A DNA stretch of 64,000 nucleotides from Chionis minor (Eukaryota > Chordata > Aves > Charadriiformes > Chionididae). Shown in pieces: positions 11,546-25,300 of the stretch. How positions within the stretch are numbered: position 1 is the first letter of the stretch; the number at the start of each line of letters is the position of its first letter. The stretch spans positions 310,001 through 374,000 of the forward strand of contig VZSF01009842.1 in the NCBI GenBank assembly GCA_013398295.1. Reading direction: 5' to 3'. The notes below the pieces were generated by a model that was not told where the DNA came from, made no database searches, and saw nothing but the letters and a program-made list of their open reading frames with translations. The translations under genes were made by a program, and so were the position numbers.

Positions 11546-14500
11546 TGTGATGATAGTCATCGGTGACTTGAGGAACTTTTAGGGATCACAGTGGGTGTGC
11601 CCCTGGTGAGGAATATTTAACTAGCTGCAGGGGCTGAATGCGTTCATTAGTGCTTCTCTGTGTGAGGACAATTTTAGGCAAGGCTGAAATAGACTGTCTC
11701 CAGGTGCTAGCAGTGAGTGTGGCTTGTCAGGTTGATGCCTCTTGCGTTTGATATCGGTTCAGTGGGCTTGGGACCCTGACACATTAGGTGAGGATCTTTG
11801 TTTGAATGTCTAAGGACGTGGTCTGATGATTAAAACTGTAGTTTTGAACTGTATTTATCAGTAGAAGCTGTTATTTATGTACCTTGGTTTTAAAGGAAAT
11901 ACCTTTGTAGTATAAATGTTGTGTGACCAAAAAAAAAAAAGCATGACAAATTGATTATTTAAGCAAATTAAATGACATTTTAAAGCAAGTTTCTTCCCTC
12001 TTTTCATACAATGTGGCTGGTTTTTGCTCTTTCCTACCATTTAACAACAGAGTGCGTTTTAGTGAATGTTTGCATGGTAGATACGAGAAATACTTGGTTT
12101 TGCGATTTGAATCCTTGAAGAGGCCATCAGCAGGCTCTGTGAGCAGCAGGAGCCATCTGTGAGTATCAGGGTCTGTAGCTGACCAAAGCAGCAGCATGTC
12201 TGTGCATTTAAAAAATAATTAAAAAAAAAAAAAAGGGGGAGAAGAAACCCACATAACTGATGTCACTCTGGAGCTGAGCTTGTCTTGGAGTGATGCTCCA
12301 GACAGTCAGTCTCTCAAGGATAACTGGTTAGAAAGGGAATTGGGATCATTTTTACATTCTCTGCCTCTGGGTCATCTGCAGTGTTTGTCCATCCCTGTGC
12401 AAAGGGAATTTGGCGCCTCCACAAAAGCTGTGTGGGTTACCTTGAGCTTCCTTTGCTGGTGGTGAGCGCGGGGTTGAGTCAGTGCTGGCTGCCGAGGGCT
12501 GTGACTCAGTGCTGTCCCCTGGGATGCATGTCCAGCCCGCTGCCAACAGAGCCAGGGAATAACCTGATTACAGAAGTGTCCTCTCGGGGTGTCTGCTGGT
12601 TAGAGGCATCTGGGAATGTTGGGCTGCTTTGATAATCATGTGTGTGTTGGTGGAAGCTGGTTGTTACTGAGCTTTTATATGCAATACTGAGCATCTGTGG
12701 AAATGCCAGGGAACTCGGAGGCCAGAAGCTTCTTTCCTTTGTACTTGACAGCGTGATGTTATGGTTTTACATCTTTGTGGGTTGTGGCTTTTTTTAAGTT
12801 TTACTTTATTTAATTTTTAGAGTTATTTTTAAATTTAAGTTCTTGAGGAGGAATAGTGCTTTGTTTTCGTTGGGGAGAAATTTCTTCCCTGATACTGTAG
12901 GGTTAGGTCTCTGTGTTTCTGTATCTTAAAGTGAGGATACTCTCCGTGCTTTTAAATCAGGATTGACCCGTGAACAAACGTTTTCATCGGGAATTCCTGC
13001 TACCCCCCCATATATTTCTGAGCTTGATTTCCCTTTGCATAAGCATCACGCTGTCAGAGCCTCTGAGTGAAATTGGTTAACACAATGAAAAGTCCATCAA
13101 ATTTGGTGAGGGTAGAGATGTCAAAGGTAAGCGTGAGAAGTTGTGTGAGGACAAGCATCTGCATGGAGGAAATTCCCAGATTAGCGCTCCACTGGAAGAA
13201 GGGCTGTTCACTGAGTGCAAATATATTATTAGACATCAAACAATCATTGAGGCAGGAAGACAAACAGGAAATCAAGTTTCATAAGTAGTTCCAGTAGAAG
13301 CTGAGTATCTTTATTTTCCTTTGTGAAAGTAATGAGGAGTGATCTGATGAGCAGTCTTGCATTCTCATAGGTGACAGGAGAAAACAAAAGATTTTGGGCA
13401 CTGTCCTTCACCCTGCCCCTTTGGGCTGTAGTGGAAGGGAAGTGAGTGAAGATTTTAAATTTCACTGTAAAGGCTTTTGCAGTTGTCTGGGAAAATGTCC
13501 TTTTATAGGTGTCACGTAACCACTTGGGTCAGGATTTTTCTGCGTAGAGTGCTTTTGGCAGAGATGCAAAAAGAAGGTCTCCTTGGGGGATTGAAGAGTA
13601 TTGCTTTTTTCCTGTTTGTACCAGTACAAGTCTAATGTATTTATACTGGTGTTCTTTTCCGTTTTTGTTTCTGAGGCTTTTCCTTTGTGAAGCATACTGG
13701 AGGCATAAGCAGGAAATTTTTTTTTTTTAATTTATTTTTTAGTTTAAAGAGATTCTAACAGAATGAAGCTCTTGGACCCATGTCTTGCGGGTAAGATGCC
13801 GAGTATCTCACTCAGAGAAAAAGTGGGAGGAATGTACTATATTTTGAAATTAAAGGAAAGTAGAAATCTTCCTCATTTGATGACGAGTTTGGCGCCGCAT
13901 GTCAGGGTGTACTCTGATTACTTTGTGCTCTGTTGCGTTTGTTTACTGTAATACTTGAGGTTGTATAAACAATTTTGTGATGGGCCTTTGGTAATATTAG
14001 GCTCGAGGACTATACTGATGCCAATTTATCATTGTCCAAACTCTACACATGCTAGCACTCTTAATTTCCCAATGGCTTTCCCTCCTTTCTGTTATTAGTT
14101 TTGTCATATCAGCTCTGGGAAGAAATGATCTGTTTAAAATTTGATCAAAAAGAGAACAAGGAAGTATGGAAAACATTAGTTTCTTTCATTTGTCAGATGT
14201 AGCATGTGAAAATTAAGTTTTTACATAGGGATTGTGAGGCAGCCTCAACTAGAAGTATTTTTTTCTCATTTAATCTGTTTAAGTTTAGAGATTTGCAGAG
14301 ATAATTAGTACCTGCCTCTTTCATTCTGAAGGGCTTCTGCTGAAAGCATTCAGTGTGTCTAAAATTAGTTTGATTTTTTTATTTAGGTTGATTTACTTAG
14401 CTCCTCATCTTTATTAGCAAATGAGTCTTTAAACTTTCACTGACTTTTTCCTTGCTTAATTATACTCAAATATTTGGGCACTGTCTGCTGGGAAACTATT

Positions 14501-17394
14501 AGAGGGGAAAAAATATCTTTAACTTCTTTCTTTAGATACAGATTTTATAAAACTTTGTTTACAAAGCCCATTCTGAATCAAAATGAGTTTTTAATTTTTC
14601 ACCTCAAATATTAAGTACAGGTACGAAGTACTTAATAATAAATACTTTATATGACTCCCAGTAAGAGCATAGTAGGATCTTAATTCAAAATAAAAAATTT
14701 TGCACATGCATGATGCAGGTTAGCTGGAAAATAAATGTAGACAGCTCTAGCAGAAGACTCCAGCTAGGAATAATATACACACCAAGGTGTGGACCATAAA
14801 CTAGGAAATTTGTGCAGCAGAAATTACTGGGAACCTGGGAGAGTATTGAAGGAAAATATCTCTACAGGCTTGTCCTGTTCTTGCAGCAGCTGCCAAGGGA
14901 AGAGTATAACCGTCAAGATGATGGAGCCCTGGCGTGGTCCATCCTGGACGCTATTAGGAGAATAGTAAGGAAAAAATGTATACTGATCAAAACCAGACTA
15001 AGATAATACCTTGCAAGGCTTCTTCTGTCCTTAGACTTGCCACGCTTTTCACATCTAAAGACAGAGGATGAATACTGGTATATTTAAGTCTCTGACAAAT
15101 GAGAAGAATGAACATAAGCCGATGGCTTAACTGTGCTTCATTTGTGAGAAACTTGTAATAAAGCTGGCTCCGCGGGGGAACTGGGTTTATATCCTTCCTC
15201 TGCTGCCCAAGTTTTAAAGCTTGCTCTTGACACACATGTAGCTCACATTGGGAGACCAAAGGAGGAGGTGGTACCTTCTGTTTTTTCCCACTTTTTTAAT
15301 CCTAATAGCCTTTGGTCAAGCATACACCCTGGAAAGAACTCAGTAGCATGTGTGTTTTATGTGCTTCCCATGCTACAGAAATTAGCAAGGGGTTTTATGT
15401 AGGGAGACATCTTTGTAATAGCTGTTTAACTCATATGAGAAATAGCATTGTTTTCTCACTTAAATTTTAGCAGATTTGGTAGCTGAAAGTTTTAATCTGG
15501 TTGAATGTCCCATTTTGGATACTTGACTCCATGTATGTTTGCAGCCCCTTGAACCTGTTGCCTGTGGAGTCTGCACGAAGTCTAGGTGCTGTTTTGAAGG
15601 TGTGCAGCCGCAGGCAACTGTGAGTTATGGCCATTCCCCACATTAAACTGAAGTCATTTGTTCCAGGTAGGCTAACACACTTTCCCATTTTATTTTCTAC
15701 TTAAGCTTTTCAGAGCAGCTGTGTGGCGCTACAGTTCCATTTTCTCAGCAGCATTGGCTTTGATGTCTTCTCTGGAGTTGGACCCCTCTCTGGATTAGAA
15801 GCACTCTTAGAGCCAGCAAAGTTGTCATTCAAGTGCTGAGGGCAGAGAGCAGATGTGCTTTCCTGGGATTTAGTGTGTATTATATAGACATTCTTGTAGT
15901 CGTATTTTTACAGATGCTTTATATCTCCTGCTGCTTACCAAGTGGTATTCTGCGGTTTGATGTAGTGTGATACTGTGTTTTGATAACAAAGTGGAGCTGG
16001 AAATTAATGCTTAACTCAAACCATTGATTCTGGCAGTTGTATGTTGGGTGTGTATGCTAGCATTTTAATTTGCACCAGGAACATGCTTTTGACAGTCTCC
16101 GCTTGTCTCCAGCTCCGTGCTTCAGCTCACATGGAGGAGTGAGGTGGGAGCATGTGCCCAGGCTCCCTTTGGAGGATGGTGAGTGCAGAGATGAGCTCTG
16201 GGGACATGTCTGCAGCCTGTGAGTTTGTGATTGGGTTGTGCCTCAATTGCTAATGAGTGTTCAGCCTTTGATTAATCAGAAGCCAAATTGGGACCCTTTG
16301 CTGAGTTAGCAGCTCTTGAGAATGTGAAACAGAAAAAGTGCAGCCGACTCAAGCAAAAGCATAGAGGTATGGTTGGGAGCTCATGTGCCTGTGCTTTTGA
16401 CAAAGTACAGGCAAAGGGGTAAAGTCTCCCAGACTAAAGAGCTTTCAAGAAAGTGCAGAAAATCCTCTCTTAACTCTGTAATGCCTTACATGCTTGGACC
16501 CGTGGGGGCTTGACATCGGTAGCCTCCCCTCTATTTCATGAGGACTCTTAGGTCCTTTCATTGTAGTAAAATCTTTGAAGTCTGATTTTATTTTTTTTTT
16601 TTTAATTCTGAGATCTACCTCAGTTTAAACGGGAGGCAAACCAGTAGNTTGAACCTCTGCAAAAAAATCTGGGTAGTTACATTAATCCCAGCTCTGTTTT
16701 CCGTGTTGATGATACTTAGTTGGAAATACTTCCCGTCTGTGCAAAGGGACCGTTAGTCTGAAAGCCTTTGGGTAGTTTATCCCTGTTGATGCTTTTATAT
16801 CAAGGTTGATTTCTGTAGACCTCAGTGCTGATGAATGCAGATAATGAGGGATGGTGCGTACTACTGTAGCTGCCTGTCTTTTTCTGGTGCATCCTAGTTT
16901 CTCTTCTCTTATCCCCTGAAAGCTATTCTTAGTAAGTGGTTGCTTTTTTTTTTTTTTTAAATTGAGTGAATAATCAGTATTTCATTCACTGTCCTTACAT
17001 ATGCTTAAATATAGTATTAACGTAATCTTCTTATATGCTTTTCTTCCTACTGCTCCTGAGTTCATAAAGGAACAAAGTTCACTGTTAATAAGATCTCTGA
17101 ATGAGCTTGCCTGGAAGTAAAATAGTTTTTTCATGGTAAGACTCGTATTTATTGCCAAGGTGATAAATTATTTATAAGTTTTTGGAAGATAGCATCCTTC
17201 TTCATGCATATAACTTCTTGTACTATGCCGTCCCCATTTGTTTTCTTTGGTGCTGTCGAGAGTAATTTTTCTGTGCACAAATTCCTTAGATACGGTCTGC
17301 GAAACGTTTTCGTTCCTCCTTTGAAAGTAAAATGACTGCCTCGTGGCAAACTTTCTAGTTTCCATTTTAGGAAGGTTGATCGACTTGGGAAGAC

Positions 17395-17660
17395 CGAGGC
17401 GGTGACTGACGTCTGTCTGTCTGCTCGTCCGGAGCTGCTGGCGCCGGCGCTGGGGAGCGGAGCCCCGCGGAGGGGCGGGAGGGGCCGCGGCGGGGCCGCT
17501 GCCGCGCAGCTGCGCGGGCGCCGGGGCTGCNAGCGCGGCCGCGGGCTGCTCCGTCGCTCCGCCGAAGCGCGGCCGGTCGTGCGGGCGGCGGTGGCCGGTG
17601 GGGACTCGTGTCGCCTGCGCAGCGGCGTCACTCCGCCCTGCTCCTTTCGACGTATGCCAG
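17395..17660. promoter_or_regulatory. CpG island 2, possible alternative promoter
   Basis: A short, sharply bounded CpG-dense block. It has a CRE-like TGACGTC at 17407-17413, a GTCT tetramer run just after it, several GC-box-like words and an NRF1-like GCCTGCGCAG at 17613-17622, all common in CpG promoters. On the + strand the first donor-like site is AAG/GTACAA at 17734 (weak). Whether it drives ADARB1, an antisense non-coding RNA or both cannot be told from sequence. Vertebrate ADARB1 genes are known to have several upstream non-coding exons, which fits an alternative promoter here. Confidence 0.5.
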
Positions 17661-20600
17661 GGCTGGACGTGTCGCGTGGGAACAGATCTGGTGTCTTGCT
17701 TTGGACAGAGACGGCTCACCCTGGTTTGCCAAGGTACAAAGTTTGTGCGGTCGCTGTATTCGGCGGAGCTGCTCCTTGCTCTCTTTAGAGCTTCGGCACA
17801 CTAGGAATATAAAGTTTGAATGTTGAACTGTGGTCGTGTTTCCTAGGGACTGAGTGTGTGTTCTTAAATATAGCTAGTGTTCCTATAACTCCTTTTTTTT
17901 TTTTTTTCCTCAGCCCTCCTTCTCCCGTCATTGCATTTTGGGTCATGATGGCTAGTTTTTTTTGTAGTCCAGATAATACTCATCACTATTAGACAGTATT
18001 CTCAACTCTGCTGTTCCTTTTCTTTTTCCATTGGCCTCCTCGTGCCTTTTTTTCTTAGGCAAAACTGCCTGCTTTTCATGTTGAGTTCAGTCTGGTTTAA
18101 CAACTGGCAGATGAAATCTTGTTTGAAGGTGACCAGGATGCTTCTGAAGCAGGTTTTGCCAGCCCTATCATGAATGTATGTGGCTTCTCTCAGCATTAGT
18201 GTCCTTGCTCTTTCAGCATAAGCCTGCTCTAGGTTCAGAGTTGTCCTTTGTTCTGCTTTTGACCTATTCTTTCGTCAGTAACTCATTCAAGAGATTTACT
18301 TTAAAAGAAAGTTGGCTTTCCAGTCTTAGGCAAGCTTCCCTGATAGCTGAGAGGACATTTTCTAAATAGCTGCTCTTGATTGCTTTCAGTGAATGTGGAA
18401 GAGACTAGAAATACAACATTTGATTCTTGCAATAAAAGCTCTGTTGAGGAATATGACTATTGACTGTTATTCTCTTGCCAGAGTATTGCCTGGACTACTT
18501 GGACAAAACAGGCTGCTTAGGATCCTTCAAAAAAAAAAAAAAGCCAATATTTTGAAGGTCACAGCTTTTATAGTGTGGTGGTAGAATGAAGGAAAGGAAT
18601 TGTTCTCCTGGTACCTTTCAGCGTAACATAGCTCCTCAGTATTAGCTGAGGTTTTGGCTTTAGTATTTGTGCTGCTCCCTGGCTTGCATACCTTCCTTGC
18701 TGCTTTCTAGTAGTTTCTTGCCTAGGTTTGGTACATTGCTGTAGTCCAAATGGGACATAAAGTGTAAAACAAGCATACCAGGCAGGACAGGGTAGTCTCT
18801 TTGCCTAGGAAGCACTAACACTGTCTATTTAACTTCAGGCTTACTCTGGTTGGGGGACCCAGAAGAACAACTAGACAACAGACTGTCCTGACAAAATTTG
18901 AGCAAATAATTTAAAATGGAATACTGCTTTGCCACTATAAAGTATTTGCTGCTCTTGCTGTTGAGCTGTAACCATCATCTTCTGTAAGTCTTGACTATAC
19001 CCATAATCAGCTCTTCACGTGCAGAGCATTGGAGTAGGTTGATGATGGTTCTGAGACCTGTATAGGTCCTTCTGATAGAGAGGTATGGCGGTTGTCCTGT
19101 GAAACATGGAAACTCCACTGTCCTCTGAGCAGTCTGAAAATGACACCACCGCCACCACTCCCTGCCCACCCTCCTGATGTGCAGAAGCCTGGGAAAGTGC
19201 ATATAAACGTATATTTTTACATCCACTGGTACTTAAAATGCATACAAACTCCCCTTGCTCCAGCAGTTTGCTGGACTTCAGGTGTACATTGTGCTAGCAG
19301 CATTGGTAATAAGTAGTACTTTAACATGTGCGAGGGGGGATAGTTTTGAATAAATGGGTTTTGAATCTGTGTTAGGAGGCTGCTGGTGTTCTTATTGGAA
19401 GTTTTCACCTCTCGGAGGTAAAGTCTTGGTTTCTTATTTAATGCATGTTCACATTGTTTAGGTTATCCATCAGAGAACAGCTAACTCCCTATATTTCTGA
19501 ATCAGTAGCTGCCGATAAATAAGATAAAAAATTTAGTCTAAAAAGAATTTAGATACAGTAAAAGGTCACTAAAGTAGGTGCACAATCTAAATTCCACTCG
19601 ATAACGTGGTTTCTTCACATGTGCACTGATGCACTCTTTGCTTCAGTGTCTTAGATTGCTTAGGTAGTCTTGATTGCATTACACGGCTATTTCACTTGGT
19701 AGTTCTGTTGTAGTGAACCTGAACCATATTTTATGTCTTGAGTTTTTTGCTCCCCTGTGTCAGTGTGCCAGGGGAACTGGGAATTTCCATCCTGTTGCAG
19801 GTGCAGATGCAGCATAGTCTGTACAGAAGCAGTACTTGTCCCTCTATTAATCTCTTGCTGTTCTTAAATTCTTGGGGACATATGATGGGGTAATCTTTAG
19901 ACCTTATGTGTGTGTTGGTGTATGTATGGGAGGTGGTAGAGATGGAGGAGGGATGCGTGGTGGGACGTGTCCCTTGAAGTGGGAAGAAACATCCTGTACC
20001 ACAGCAGGCAGCTTGGATGGTGCTGGAGTGGAAATGCAACCAAGCAAGGGGATAAAAGAGACACGGCTCTCTGGTTTCCAGCAGCATCACGGAGAGGTGC
20101 CCCTTGTGCCCCAGGTGAAGGCTGGTTTCCCTCAGCTTTTCCATTCTTCCTTCCGTGGGCCGCCGTAGATGGGGCTCGGGTCTGTCCTCAGCTGGGTGAC
20201 GCTCAGCTGCTGCCCTCCTGTGGCACGCCTGGGATGCTGGCAGCTCTCCTCCTCCTGGGGCCGCCTGGAGATGCTTTCTGAAAGGCTGTAGAAAAATGAA
20301 GGCGCTCCTGGCTAATCCAGTGTAGTCCTTGCTCTGCTGTTAATCTGAGGCATGTATCAATTCTGGCTGAAAAGCATCGATTATTTCTTACCTTCATAGA
20401 AAAAACCTCGTTTGGGTTTGTACAGCGCCCCCTTCTAGGACAGATAGTTGCCTCCCTTTTTTCTTCTCACCCCTGTACTGGGCACAGTCATACTCTGATT
20501 TTTCTTTTAGACTGAGCGGTTCTTGGGAGACTTCCCTCCAATTCCCTGTGCCACGTATCACCCTCTAGTCCTCCCCTATTTGCCTTCTGCTTTGAAATGA

Positions 20601-23600
20601 TATAGATTTGCAAGAGATGTCAAAGATGGGCAGGATCCTGTATGCAATTTTGCCATGTCTCCTGCAAAGGCAAATTCCTGATATAAATAATTCACTCATA
20701 CTTGTAAATTTCCCCCAACAAAATGTCCATCTGCCAGGACTCTGTCCTCTCTCTTTTTAAGCCCTCTCATGCTGGAAGTTGCCATTGTCTTTGCAGAACT
20801 AGTTCATTATCATGGTGTTCTATCAAATACCATATTGATTTATTTTTATTGATATGAGTGGCATTAACTCCAATTCTGTCACTTCCCCATCTAACTGATG
20901 ATGGTGACTGTTACGGAAGATGTGCAGTTTCTTGTTGGCAAAAGCCATTTGAAAATCTAGGTGAGGTGAGCATGCCTCCTTCTAACCAATGCTTTGCTGG
21001 TGCATTCAAGATTTCTAGTAAATGATAATGCACGATTTGGCCGCTGAGGTCCCATGGAGTATACAGTTCTCTCTGGAGCTGCTTCTTCTGTTGCTCAGCA
21101 AGGTTTTCTTTTTGGCCAGTCTTACTCAATAGTTGGCTCAACTAATATATTCCCATTCAAAGTGTGTGGTGGTTTTTTTCATCTAAAAGTAATGTTTGCA
21201 TCTTCAACCATAAATATTTTTTCAGCTTTCCCAGTTATCACAGTTATAAGGCTGTGTTACTTATGAAACAGCAAAACATTTTTTTGTGGGTTCAAAATGA
21301 AGTCCCATCACAGCAAATGGCAGTAGTAGCAGTATAGACTTTACAATACCTAGGTAATACAGATCTTGATGGCAGCGCAGGTGAAAGTAAGCACAGAAGT
21401 ACTGAAGTTGAGGAACTGATGTGGGAACAACAAAAAAACCCCGCCAAGATGTTGTAATTACTTGAAATTATATTAAAACTAATATCTGGAGGTCAATATG
21501 TGTAGCTGAAATGCAATTTCTCTCACCCATTATTAAAACTTAGTTTTGATTAACTCATGGGGCTAAAAAACCATGTGACTTATATTTTTGTCCCTGTTTT
21601 TAAAACCGAAATTTTTCACCCCTCTTTTCTGACACGACTACTAATAGCTGTTACTACTATAGTATAGTTTTGTGAGCAGCCACCATTTAAGTAACTCTAA
21701 CCCCCTGCTTTCAAGGAAAACTGATGAACTTGGAAAGGACTCTTGTCTGTAAATGTACAAAGGGTGGAGAAACCACCTCCCCAAAAAATAAAAGGAAGGG
21801 GGCAGCTTTTGGCATAAGAACCAAGAGATTAGCTAGCTAGGAACTAGTGGAAAACGGCATTTGCTGTGACCTGTGGTAGTTAAGTCAGAGAAGTGCTATT
21901 TTCTCTATTAATCACAGAGAGAGACAGCTCCAAAGTTCTCATGAGGTTATAAGAGACTGGTACTTTGGAGAAGAAAACCACCCAGCTTTTGTTGATAAAT
22001 ATCTTCATGCCTTATCATTTTATTGTTTTGATTTTTGGGATCGTCAGGATCCTGTATTCAGGGTTTTTTACTGAATGTTGTAGACACAAAATCTGCTAGC
22101 TATGAATTGTAACTTCAGCATGTGCTGAGCTCTGTGTTCAGTATTACATGCTGTATTTTATGTTTCCCTTTGTTTTTGTTGGATTGACCTGGATATTGGT
22201 AGTTTGAAATATAAGCCAGTCTTCATTCCAACGTGCAGGAAAAAGCACAGCCTGGTGGTTGAGGCCACATCTGCCAACTCAGTAAGTGCCCACTGAGTGC
22301 CAGCCTGGCTGTGGCTGCACTGAGGGCTGCAGCAGCTTGAGACATGGTGAAGCTCCTGGTGTGCTGAACTGGTTGGGATGCTCCTAGAAAAAAGCACAAG
22401 CAGTGTGGGAATCCCCATGCTTTGGGAACCTACGCAGCCCCAGACATCGGCTCAACAGCCCACAAACACAGGGCAAGGTGGAGTTTTGGGTGTAAGTTGG
22501 GAGAAGCATTTTGTATTCCTTACGGAACAATGATGTGAATTTTTTCAGCTTGCTGCATTATGAACGTTTGTGTTTCTATTCAAGATTACAGTCCTTTAAC
22601 CAAAATTTTCAGCCCTATTTATGTAATATTTTTTTCATGGGACTTTTCAAACACACAAAAGCAAGGAAAAATTTGCTGTCAGGAAATTTCATCACTGACT
22701 GATTAATTCTCCCATCTTAAATATCTGTAGTTTCAGATTTGTCTTGCTAGGAGATTTTTGGGACCACTTTGCATAATTTATTTAGTAAATAAAGTAGGCG
22801 TAAGTGTTTCTGTTCGCATTAGCCTTACTTCTTTTGGTTGTCGGGAGTAACTTAAAGCTTAGCAAGAGGTGTTATATTATCTGAAAATGTATTTATCAAC
22901 TTTATATGAACTCAAAAAGACTTCTGAAATTGAGCATATGAGTACTGACAACTCAGCCTGTGGGGGTAATATATCAAAATTGTCTTCTGTTGTTTTGAGT
23001 CTCTGTCTTGATACACTTGCAAGTTTTGGTCCAGTTGCCCTCAGCTGTGGTTCCAGCTTGAGAAGCACAACATATAAGGCTTTTCAAACCTTCCTTTGTG
23101 TGCAAGTAATGTGAGCCAAGGGTCTGTTCTGGACATGCCATCCTGACCTGTGCCTGGGCCATACCAGCATCCTCCCTCTCTCTCACTCTCATCCTGCCCT
23201 CTTCAAACTGTACCTGGTTTTTCCCTTGACGGTCTTGTGAAACTTGGGGATATATTACAGTTTCTTGAGGAAGAAGAAGGTGGTAAGTACCATTTCTGCA
23301 CAACGTGGCTGTAAAATGTCTAATGTTCTGTGATAGCAAACACTCTGCCCACGCACCAGAGTGGTGATGGAAGTCAGATTTTACACCATAAGTGTGGTTG
23401 GTGTTTTTGTTTTTAACATACGGATATTTAATATTGAATAACACAAGGGACTACTCTGGAAAGAACAGTGTGAGTCAGTCTTGTGGTAGCGAGATCCTGG
23501 ATAGCCAGCTGCAACTGTGGGCTTCCAGAAACTCAGAAGACGGACTGGGAATTGACTCCTCTCCAAAATTAGCTTGAAGTTCTTCATATATATTTGTATT

Positions 23601-24469
23601 GGGGGAAAAGCATAAATGTGATTTTAGAAGTAAAAGGCAACACTTTAATATTCTTAGAAGTCCAGCAGCTGGTTCATCCAGAAACATTGTAGCAATGAGA
23701 TGTACACACAAAAATCCTGGAAGCTGCTACCATGGAAATGCAGACTATTGGTGAGACTTGAGTTATAAACATGGGGTGCTTTGAGTTTGGCTTGCTGAGG
23801 CTGCTGCTGTGTGCTTTCCCGGCATGCTGCAACAGCCTGAGAGCAGGTCTCTGGAGAAGAAAACCCAATTTAAGGTACAGACACTGTTTTTTTGGCTCCC
23901 GGCTGCTTTGAGGCAGTTTGCATGATCCCCCTTTTCTTTCCTTTCCTTGTGCAGCAGGGCAGGGGCCACTGGGTGCCTGCATGTAGGTCAGAGTCCTTGC
24001 TCATGGTCCAGCCCCAAGGCTGAGCAGTGCAAACAGCTGCAGCCAGACAGGGATAGTGGGGGGAGAGCGGTGTCCACCGGTATGTGACCAATCCTGTGTG
24101 TGAGAGAAGGGCAAAAATTATGGCTCTGTGCGGCCTTTGGCAACTCTTTCCCTTCCCAACTCCCTTGGAGCTAAGCCTGTCTTCTATCCCTGCATTGCTC
24201 TCTTGCAGTCCCCAGTGGGGGGACAAAATGGGTATAGAGAGAGCACAAAATGTGTATATATACTTAAATAGGGAAGCAGAGAGAAAACACTAACCTGGTA
24301 AAGTGACTTCCAGCTAATCACACCCTTGTCCTTTGTTCAGGAAAACAGTATGATTTGGGTTTCTTCCGTGGTCTTCTAACTTCCCTGTGCACAGAGTTCC
24401 TGTAATGTGAAAGTTAAAGTCAAAGGATTAAAGAGGTCTGAAATCCTCCCATGATAAATGTATAACATT

Positions 24470-24536
24470 TAAAAAAACAAAACAACAAAACCAAACAAAA
24501 AAAACCCCAACCCCGAAACAAGCAAAACAAAAACCT
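24470..24536 (+). repeat. A-rich low-complexity tract with C clusters
   Basis: A/C-only sequence built from aacaaaac, ccaaac and aaaaccccaacccc words, with only two G. A similar but shorter tract is at 39797-39836. No retroposon body is visible beside either. Confidence 0.85.
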
Positions 24537-25300
24537 GCACTGGCAGTGACCACAACCTGTGTGCTGGCCCTGGCTTTTGGTGCATGTGCGCAATCCGTGA
24601 TTGATGTTTCGCCAATTTGGTTTGTACTTCCTGGCTTTTTGCGCAAAGCGGATACAGTTTCATGCTGTTTCTCCCGGTAGTGGAAGCTGTTAGTGAGCTG
24701 CAGGCTGATGAAGAATGGTTAGCAATATGATTCATAACAAAGGCTAAGCCTGAAATGTGCACAAACGATATCTGTGTTAAGCCCTGTTTCCAGCCTGTAC
24801 ATTTTATCTTGGTGTACTCTTCTTTTTACTGAAGTTGCAGCACCCTCTTCTGCTGTTTTATCTTCAGGTAGGCTCTATAAACTGCAATCAAGTAGCCTTC
24901 TAATCTGCTCACTGATAAGATTAATGAAGTTCTTTGGGCTGCAGAAGATGTTTTTTCCTGCAGTCACTTGTATGTGTAGGTGTGCCTGTGCACCTTGAAT
25001 CTTGTTGACTGGAGGGGTTTTAAGTCTCCTTCCTGTCACTTGTCCTTTATCAGGTGCAGATATGTAACCCTAGTCTCACTTACTGCCCTGCTTTTAAATC
25101 CAGCAATAAATAGTGCTGGTTCTTCAGGCTGCAGAAGTGGTCTAGGAGTTCCTAGCAAGGTGTGTCTTATTACCAGGTGCTCCTTGGCATGGGCATATTT
25201 CACCCCAGCTTTGCAAATCCATGGTCTGTCTCCCAGCTTTGTCAGTAGCTGCTTGTTACGCCTGGTGGCTGGAAACAGCTGATGACAGTGGTTTGCTTTT

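Larger units (their letters stand above)
8716..17394 (+). other. Probable first intron of ADARB1 (between the two CpG islands)
   Basis: Mostly AT-rich unique sequence with T and A runs and one CR1 fragment at 11255-11545. No exon is supported. It counts as intron only if transcription starts at the first island. Confidence 0.55.

Noticed and set aside
14812..15006. 64-codon frame with a plausible-looking protein composition
   Set aside because: No family recognised, no clear exon borders and chance length for this much sequence.
17149..17719. Minus-strand frames of 160-183 codons over CpG island 2
   Set aside because: Arg/Pro/Ala-rich composition is a GC artefact, overlapping frames are equally open, and there are no splice or domain signals.
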